In this document: positions 5,823 to 9,380 of the stretch, in pieces | Layout: each line of letters starts with the position of its first letter | Numbering within the stretch: the first letter of the stretch is position 1 | Source: Microcoleaceae cyanobacterium UBA9251 | GTDB taxonomy: Bacteria; Cyanobacteriota; Cyanobacteriia; Cyanobacteriales; Microcoleaceae | Length of the DNA stretch: 9,380 bases | Assembly: GCA_003542015.1 (NCBI GenBank) | Contig: DPLL01000185.1 | Span: 2,395-11,774, forward strand | Direction of reading: 5' to 3' | Notes under the pieces: generated by a model | What the model was told of the DNA's origin: nothing | Databases searched by the model: none | Seen by the model: the letters and a program-made list of their open reading frames with translations, nothing else | Made by a program: the position numbers and the translations under genes

Positions 5823-5887
5823 AGAAACCGGGTTTTTACTTCAATCTAAGGTGTGAATTAAATATTTTGGCAAAAAACCCGGTTTCT
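5823..5887. repeat. AGAAACCGGGTTTTT palindromic repeat, second array unit 3
   Basis: A 65-nt unit, 83 nt after unit 2, with a slightly diverged loop (GTGTGAATTAAATATTTTGG). The following linker is diverged too (ATTCTCGCACGGGG). Confidence 0.88.
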
Positions 5888-5912
5888 GATTCTCGCACGG
5901 GGTTTAAAGCTG

Positions 5913-5938
5913 TCATTCTGAGGGAACCGAAGAATCTC
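5913..5938. repeat. TCATTCTGAG..GAAGAATCTC spread repeat
   Basis: TCATTCTGAGGGAACCGAAGAATCTC is a variant of the repeat at about 1108-1133 and 5972-5997. It is followed by another copy of the array linker (GGTTTTTGCGCGGGGAT at about 5940-5956), so it sits inside what was an array unit. Confidence 0.75.
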
Positions 5939-5962
5939 TGGTTTTTGCGCGGGGATAATAAT

Positions 5963-6178
5963 GTAATTCTCTCATTCTGAGCTCAGCGAAGAATCTCAAA
6001 CCCTTGCAACACCGCCCGCTTTGTGCGTAAGTCCCGTAAAATCTAGGGCGCTATCACCGCCCTTCGACTACGCTGGCTGGACCAGTACGATCGCCCTTTC
6101 CGGCCAAGTACAAAATAATTTGTCACCCTTCGACTACGCTGGCTGGACCGGAGAAAACTCCCAGCATTCCCCAAACCC
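5963..6178 (+). promoter_or_regulatory. Conserved leader of small gene B
   Basis: This matches 1099-1314 except for a few substitutions and small indels. The left end of the MITE-like element is absent: the match begins abruptly after the array linker GCGGGGATAATAAT. Two direct CCCTTCGACTACGCTGGCTG repeats at 6060 and 6126 are more alike here than their counterparts at 1196 and 1261. Promoter activity is inferred from conservation, with no clear boxes. Confidence 0.4.
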
Positions 6179-6844
6179 ATGAATCACACATCTGACAGCA
6201 ACTCCCCGTTAGACGATTTCATGCAATCCTTGGGCATCGATGCCCATCAACCAAACAACATCGAACATTCCCACAACAATTTACACGATCGCAGCCAACT
6301 CCACAACCTCAATGACCACAACCTAAACCACCCAGCAACATCAGACATCACCCACAGCGATTGGACAGATACTTCGCACAATTTCAACCAGCAACATCCC
6401 CAAACAGATTGGACTCACAGCCACGACACTTACCACCAAGAGACTTACCAGCAAAATCCCGAAAACGGGTTTGCATCCGCAACAAATTACCACGAAAACC
6501 ACACAAATGCAGCGCCACACATCCTTAAATCCTCCCATTCTAGTTCTGGAGATGGCCCATTCATTCATATCGATCGCACTGGCGATGTACACTTGCACAA
6601 ACTCGACGGAACCACACAAATAGTCGGTCATGTGCATGGGCGAGATTTTTACAACTCAGCCAGCGAACATATCCGATATCTTAGTAAAATCGGACACATT
6701 TATCGGTGGGCTGATGATTCTTTTGTAGGACGAGTAGAATCAGGTTACATTTATAGAGAAAATGGTAAAGAAGTCGGTGGATCCGATACAGATTTAGAAG
6801 GTGCGGCACATATGTTATTTGCCGTTGGCGGCGGGACTTATTAG
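6179..6844 (+). CDS. His/Asn/Asp-rich protein with C-terminal beta-flower-like repeats, copy B
   Basis: 221 aa, paralogue of the protein at 1315-2121. It has the same opening MNHTSDSNSPLDDFMQSLG and the same end EGAAHMLFAV..GGTY. It carries a single 47-residue repeat (from residue 60, SDWTDTSHNF) where copy A has two. In the C-terminal four-fold repeat the second segment has lost residues that look structural: IGYLGKDG in copy A reads IRYLSKIG here, and VGRAD near the end reads VGGSD. The domain may therefore be relaxing or changing specificity. No Shine-Dalgarno is seen before ATG 6179; the start rests on conservation with copy A. The large gene begins 381 nt downstream. Function unknown; pairing with the large gene is the main clue. 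Confidence 0.78.
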   Translation: MNHTSDSNSPLDDFMQSLGIDAHQPNNIEHSHNNLHDRSQLHNLNDHNLNHPATSDITHSDWTDTSHNFNQQHPQTDWTHSHDTYHQETYQQNPENGFASATNYHENHTNAAPHILKSSHSSSGDGPFIHIDRTGDVHLHKLDGTTQIVGHVHGRDFYNSASEHIRYLSKIGHIYRWADDSFVGRVESGYIYRENGKEVGGSDTDLEGAAHMLFAVGGGTY

Positions 6845-6891
6845 GGAAAAAACAAGTTTAAGGAATACTTGACCAGTGGCAATGACCACCT

Positions 6892-6948
6892 GGGGTTTTA
6901 ACCCCTCATAGCGAAAGTCCTCGCTATGACGAATAAAAACCTTTTTAT
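6892..6948 (+). terminator. Hairpin cluster after small gene B, possible terminator or attenuator
   Basis: GGGGTT-TT-AACCCC lies at 6892-6905. TCATAGCG / CGCTATGA (8 bp, 8-nt loop) follows at 6906-6929. ATAAAAA-CC-TTTTTAT at 6933-6948 supplies a T-run. An 8-bp stem followed after 12 nt by five T is only loosely terminator-like. CTCATAGCGAA..TCCTCGCTATGACGA also looks like a spread cyanobacterial repeat. If it terminates, the large gene needs its own promoter in 6950-7200. Confidence 0.4.
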
Positions 6949-7081
6949 CCCAAATTTGTAGTCGGTTTTAACTCATATCTTGTACCATTCTAAAAAGCCT
7001 GTAGGGATAGGTTTACCAAAAGCTTTAAAGGGTGCAGACAGGTTAAATAAACCGCCCCACCCACAAAAAAGCCCTTTAACT

Positions 7082-7106
7082 GGTTCCCAGTCAGAGCCTG
7101 GAAACC
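7082..7106. repeat. GGTTCCCAG / CTGGAAACC palindrome
   Basis: The two 9-nt arms pair with one mismatch around TCAGAGC. It resembles the GTTCCCAG..CTGGGAAC repeats spread in many cyanobacterial genomes. It overlaps by 2 nt with the next palindrome. Confidence 0.6.
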
Positions 7107-7139
7107 CAGATCTAGAGGCTCGGCCTCCCCTTGTCTGGG
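7105..7139. repeat. CCCAGA / TCTGGG palindrome with inner GAGGC / GCCTC stem
   Basis: The outer stem is 7105-7110 with 7134-7139, and the inner stem is 7115-7119 with 7123-7127 around a 3-nt loop. The element is compact and non-coding, about 90 nt before the large-gene start. Confidence 0.6.
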
Positions 7140-7211
7140 CTTCACAGAAAGGGTTCTTGCTTAACTTTCCCCCACAGCTTGATTGACTAAGACTTACACA
7201 TTCACATACCT

Positions 7212-7217
7212 AAAGGA
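7212..7217 (+). promoter_or_regulatory. Ribosome binding site of large gene B
   Basis: AAAGGA lies 8 nt before ATG 7226, identical in sequence and spacing to the site of copy A. It lies within the short conserved block ATTCAC(C/A)TACC(C/T)AAAGGAACA. Confidence 0.8.
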
Positions 7218-7225
7218 ACACAAAA

Positions 7226-9380
7226 ATGACAAAAGCACTACCAGGAAACGAAGGATGGGGAGCCAAAACGGGTAATCTTATAAAAGCTGCATTCCTGCCT
7301 ACAGTTTATAATGCCGATCGCCTTTGCGAAACTCAAACCCGAAACACAGACATAACACTGCGAACCAACAAAGAAATAGAAAAAAACAGACAACAACTCC
7401 GGCAAAAAGAACTCGTACTACAAGAATTTCAACGACAAGCAAACCTCAAATTTCAAGCCGAAGAAGGAAATTCCAACCGCTCCTTACAATCAGAAATAGC
7501 AAGACTAAACCGCGAATATCAAACCCAAGAAGGACTCCTCAACCGTCAAATGCAAGAACAACTTGCAAACATCAACCGCGCATTTAAAGCCAACGAAGGC
7601 AAACTCAATCGCGAACACCAAATCCAACTAGAAATATTTAGAGCCGAGATTCAAAAATGGTGCGTCGAACAGCAAAAAGAACTGCAATTGCAACTCAAAA
7701 CCCTCGACGCTCAACTCGCCCGCGAACTCCGAATTTATGACCGACAAACTAGCATCGAAGCCATTCAAGAACAGAAAAGACAAAACAACTCTCCCATCTG
7801 GTTAATCGCCCAAGATATTGTCAACTCCAATCCCGCTCAAGATCCCATACCCCTGCGAGTTTTCCTCTCGCCTCCCAGCCTACAATTCGACCGTTCAGGC
7901 GATGGGAATGATGCCGCAAAAGGCTTTCCAGATATGGAAAAATTTCTGGGAATTTACCTGCAACAATTCTTTGAAAAATATTCAGCTCAGAAACGACCAG
8001 TTGAATTTTTATCTGGTGCTTGGACCAGCAAATTTTTTCACAGCCAAGCAGCCACAAAAACCATGTTTAACGGCTTAAAAACCGAGCCGACATTAATCTT
8101 AGAATCCGTTGCTGAAGGCGATATTTTTAACCTCAATTTTGGCTATTGGGGTTTGAATTGGGCAACTTATCGTTACAAATCACCGATTCCGATGCTACCT
8201 TGGCGCGAGGTACTTTTTGACTTCGCTAAAGACAGGGCTTTGCAGTGGCAAGCTCAGCGCGATGCCTACATTGCTGAAGGTAATAGTGGTGAAGAATTTG
8301 ATGAGCTTTTCGGTACTGAAGCTGTTAATAGTTTCTTGCACAACCTAAAAATCATTGAGAAAGAACGGAAGTGCGAAGCAATTGGAACCGATCCCGCAGA
8401 AATCCCACGTCCCTACAGCATTCACAAAAAAGATTATCAAAGATTTCAGCAGTTTATCGGTGTTTGTCACTGTTTAATTGCCGGATTGCTGGCCGATGAA
8501 TACTTTTTCCTGCACGTCTCCCCGGAAGTTCGGCAGCGGCCCCTATTGCCTCAGTTACTCCCTGATTTGCTGCAAGATATTCCCTCAGAGGAACAAGAAC
8601 AATTAGTAGAAATAGCGATTAATTTCTACGAAATGTTGTATAATGTGATTGCAGAATCAGAATCGGCATGGATTCCTGAACTTAAGTTAGATTTAGCTGA
8701 AGGTTTGCTGGATTTGCCCGATCAGCGTTGGGCCACAGCGCAAATTTTTGAGTCGGTAAAAGCTTGGCTGAAATTGCGCGGTTTGTCGGTACCGTCAGGA
8801 AACAAGGAAATCCTAGATGCCTTGGATGCGGTTTTGACAATCGATGATTTGAAATATGTTGGAAAACTGAATAGCTGTTTTGCTGCTGTTGGCAAAAGTC
8901 ACCAAATGAGTGTGATTGAATCTTGTTACAAGCGAGCTATTGGGCGCTGCCAAGAGGAAAAATATGCAGCAGCGATTGTTGATTTCAATCAAGTCCTTCA
9001 ACTCAATGCTAATTTGGCAAATGCTAATTTCTATCGGGGGTTTGCCTATGCTAAGTTGGAGCAGTATCGAGCTGCTATTGAAGATTACACTCAAGTTTTG
9101 CGGCTAGAACCAAATCATGCTGATGCTTGGAACAATCGAGGCAAGGCTTATTACAAATTGGGAGCCTACGAACAGGCAATATCTGATTACACTCAAGCAT
9201 TAAATCTTAATCCGATTTTGCCGGGAGTCGCACACAATCGCGATGTCGCTCAAGGTGTTTGGGATGAGAAAAAACGCCAACAGCGATTAGAAGAGGAGGA
9301 ACAGCAACGTCGTGCTGAACAAGAACGTCAGCGGCAATTAGAAGAGGAGGAACAGCAACTTCGTGCTGAACAAGAACGTC
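7226..9380 (+). CDS. Coiled-coil / TPR protein, copy B of the FGE-domain protein, partial (C-terminus beyond window)
   Basis: 718 full codons from MTKALPGNEG are visible, with no stop or frameshift. Residue numbering matches copy A exactly as far as about residue 679. The coiled coil with three 22-residue repeats (76-141), the uncharacterised middle (about 190-565) and three TPRs (566-667) are all present. The visible end, from residue 680, is a Gln/Glu/Arg coiled coil with a 17-residue tandem repeat, more regular than in copy A. By analogy an FGE-sulfatase/C-type-lectin domain should follow outside the window; that is inferred, not seen. Most differences from copy A are scattered substitutions, such as PETNKEIL to PSGNKEIL. 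Clusters occur near the N-terminus (residues 8-35) and at about 352-395. Pairing with small gene B repeats the arrangement of copy A. Confidence 0.92.
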   Translation, partial: MTKALPGNEGWGAKTGNLIKAAFLPTVYNADRLCETQTRNTDITLRTNKEIEKNRQQLRQKELVLQEFQRQANLKFQAEEGNSNRSLQSEIARLNREYQTQEGLLNRQMQEQLANINRAFKANEGKLNREHQIQLEIFRAEIQKWCVEQQKELQLQLKTLDAQLARELRIYDRQTSIEAIQEQKRQNNSPIWLIAQDIVNSNPAQDPIPLRVFLSPPSLQFDRSGDGNDAAKGFPDMEKFLGIYLQQFFEKYSAQKRPVEFLSGAWTSKFFHSQAATKTMFNGLKTEPTLILESVAEGDIFNLNFGYWGLNWATYRYKSPIPMLPWREVLFDFAKDRALQWQAQRDAYIAEGNSGEEFDELFGTEAVNSFLHNLKIIEKERKCEAIGTDPAEIPRPYSIHKKDYQRFQQFIGVCHCLIAGLLADEYFFLHVSPEVRQRPLLPQLLPDLLQDIPSEEQEQLVEIAINFYEMLYNVIAESESAWIPELKLDLAEGLLDLPDQRWATAQIFESVKAWLKLRGLSVPSGNKEILDALDAVLTIDDLKYVGKLNSCFAAVGKSHQMSVIESCYKRAIGRCQEEKYAAAIVDFNQVLQLNANLANANFYRGFAYAKLEQYRAAIEDYTQVLRLEPNHADAWNNRGKAYYKLGAYEQAISDYTQALNLNPILPGVAHNRDVAQGVWDEKKRQQRLEEEEQQRRAEQERQRQLEEEEQQLRAEQER
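7451..7648 (+). repeat. Three 66-bp repeats coding 22-residue coiled-coil units (copy B)
   Basis: Same position and pattern as 2771-2968, for example FQAEEGNSNRSLQSEIARLN, then YQTQEGLLNRQMQEQLANIN, then FKANEGKLNREHQIQLEIFR. The unit count did not change after the duplication. Confidence 0.8.
9281..9380 (+). repeat. 51-bp tandem repeat in the charged linker of large gene B
   Basis: TTAGAAGAGGAGGAACAGCA at 9287 recurs at 9338, a 51-nt period coding about 17 residues (LEEEEQQ(R/L)RAEQERQRQ). At least two units are visible, and the second reaches the window end. Copy A has a looser version at 680-715 with no exact repeat, so the linker length is probably variable. Confidence 0.85.

Larger units (their letters stand above)
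5504..5962. other. 459-nt spacer between module copies
   Basis: No gene is visible. First comes a polypyrimidine tract (about 5519-5573, almost only C and T), then a short GCGC-rich patch and an A/T stretch with GGGG runs (about 5573-5630). Three palindromic AGAAACCGGGTTTTT repeats and a TCATTCTGAG repeat follow, annotated separately. Open frames across it are low-complexity and run over repeats. I see no convincing terminator for the large gene. Confidence 0.7.
6845..7225. other. 381-nt intergenic region with several hairpins
   Basis: No gene is supported. An open frame at 6980-7186 reads as Pro/Lys-rich sequence over palindromes and has no relatives I recognise. The region is unrelated to 2122-2518 in copy A and contains none of the AGAAACCGGG array. 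It holds two hairpins with an A/T palindrome at 6892-6948 and two further palindromes at 7082-7139. Homology with copy A resumes at about 7199, just before the ribosome binding site. Confidence 0.7.
5963..9380 (+). repeat. Duplicated two-gene module, copy B (runs off the window)
   Basis: This is the second copy of leader, small gene and large gene, in the same order and orientation as copy A. Both genes are open, with no frameshift seen, so the copy looks functional. The FGE-like domain of the large gene lies beyond the window end. Confidence 0.9.

Noticed and set aside
5504..5962. DGR template repeat, avd or reverse transcriptase next to the candidate variable region
   Set aside because: Looked for and not found: the spacer holds only palindromes and low-complexity DNA, and no second RGGSW..GFRV-like stretch exists in the window.
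6980..7186. Open frame of 68 codons between the copy B genes
   Set aside because: It lies over two palindromes and has no ribosome binding site, no conservation in copy A and a low-complexity product.

Overview
The window looks like part of a filamentous cyanobacterial chromosome, probably of the Microcoleus/Oscillatoria type. That is an inference. It rests on CGATCG-rich DNA (one perfect HIP1 octamer, GCGATCGC, at 622-629), dense short palindromic repeats of the AGAAACCGGGTTTTT kind, the spread repeats CCCTTCGACTACGCT and TCATTCTGAG..GAAGAATCTC, and a large TPR/FGE-sulfatase-like protein of a type common in these organisms.

Layout. On the minus strand, 89-1027 encodes an exported M23 metallopeptidase that appears unrelated to the rest. 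From 1099 to the window end, everything on the plus strand is a tandem duplication of one two-gene module. Copy A (1099-5503) is a 268-residue His/Asn/Asp-rich protein with a C-terminal beta-flower-like repeat domain (1315-2121), then a 985-residue protein (2546-5503). Copy B (5963 to beyond 9380) is a 221-residue version of the first protein (6179-6844), then a second copy of the large protein (7226 onward), cut by the window end after 718 codons. Over 2546-4582 and 7226-9262 the large genes align at a constant offset of 4680 nt with no indel seen. The DNA between the small and large gene is unrelated in the two copies until about 26 nt before the large-gene start, where the ribosome binding site sits.

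The large protein has a coiled-coil N-terminus (including three 22-residue repeats), an uncharacterised alpha-helical middle, three TPRs, a charged coiled-coil linker and a C-terminal FGE-sulfatase / C-type-lectin-fold domain. The last 25 or so codons of copy A look like the variable region of a diversity-generating retroelement (DGR) target: after RGGSW and before GFRV there is a run of mostly NNY codons carrying very different residues at positions that are usually Asn in this family. The first catalytic Cys of true formylglycine-generating enzymes is absent. This makes a hypervariable ligand-binding receptor the best reading. No reverse transcriptase, template repeat or Avd gene lies in the window, so diversification would have to be driven from elsewhere.

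Working model (inference): the small beta-flower protein and the large coiled-coil/TPR/lectin protein act as a pair, since they were duplicated together in the same order with a shared leader. The lectin-fold tip would recognise a variable ligand, and the coiled coil, middle domain and TPRs would assemble or signal. The role of the small protein is unknown. The intergenic spaces are packed with palindromic repeats, which may have driven the duplication and its later rearrangement.
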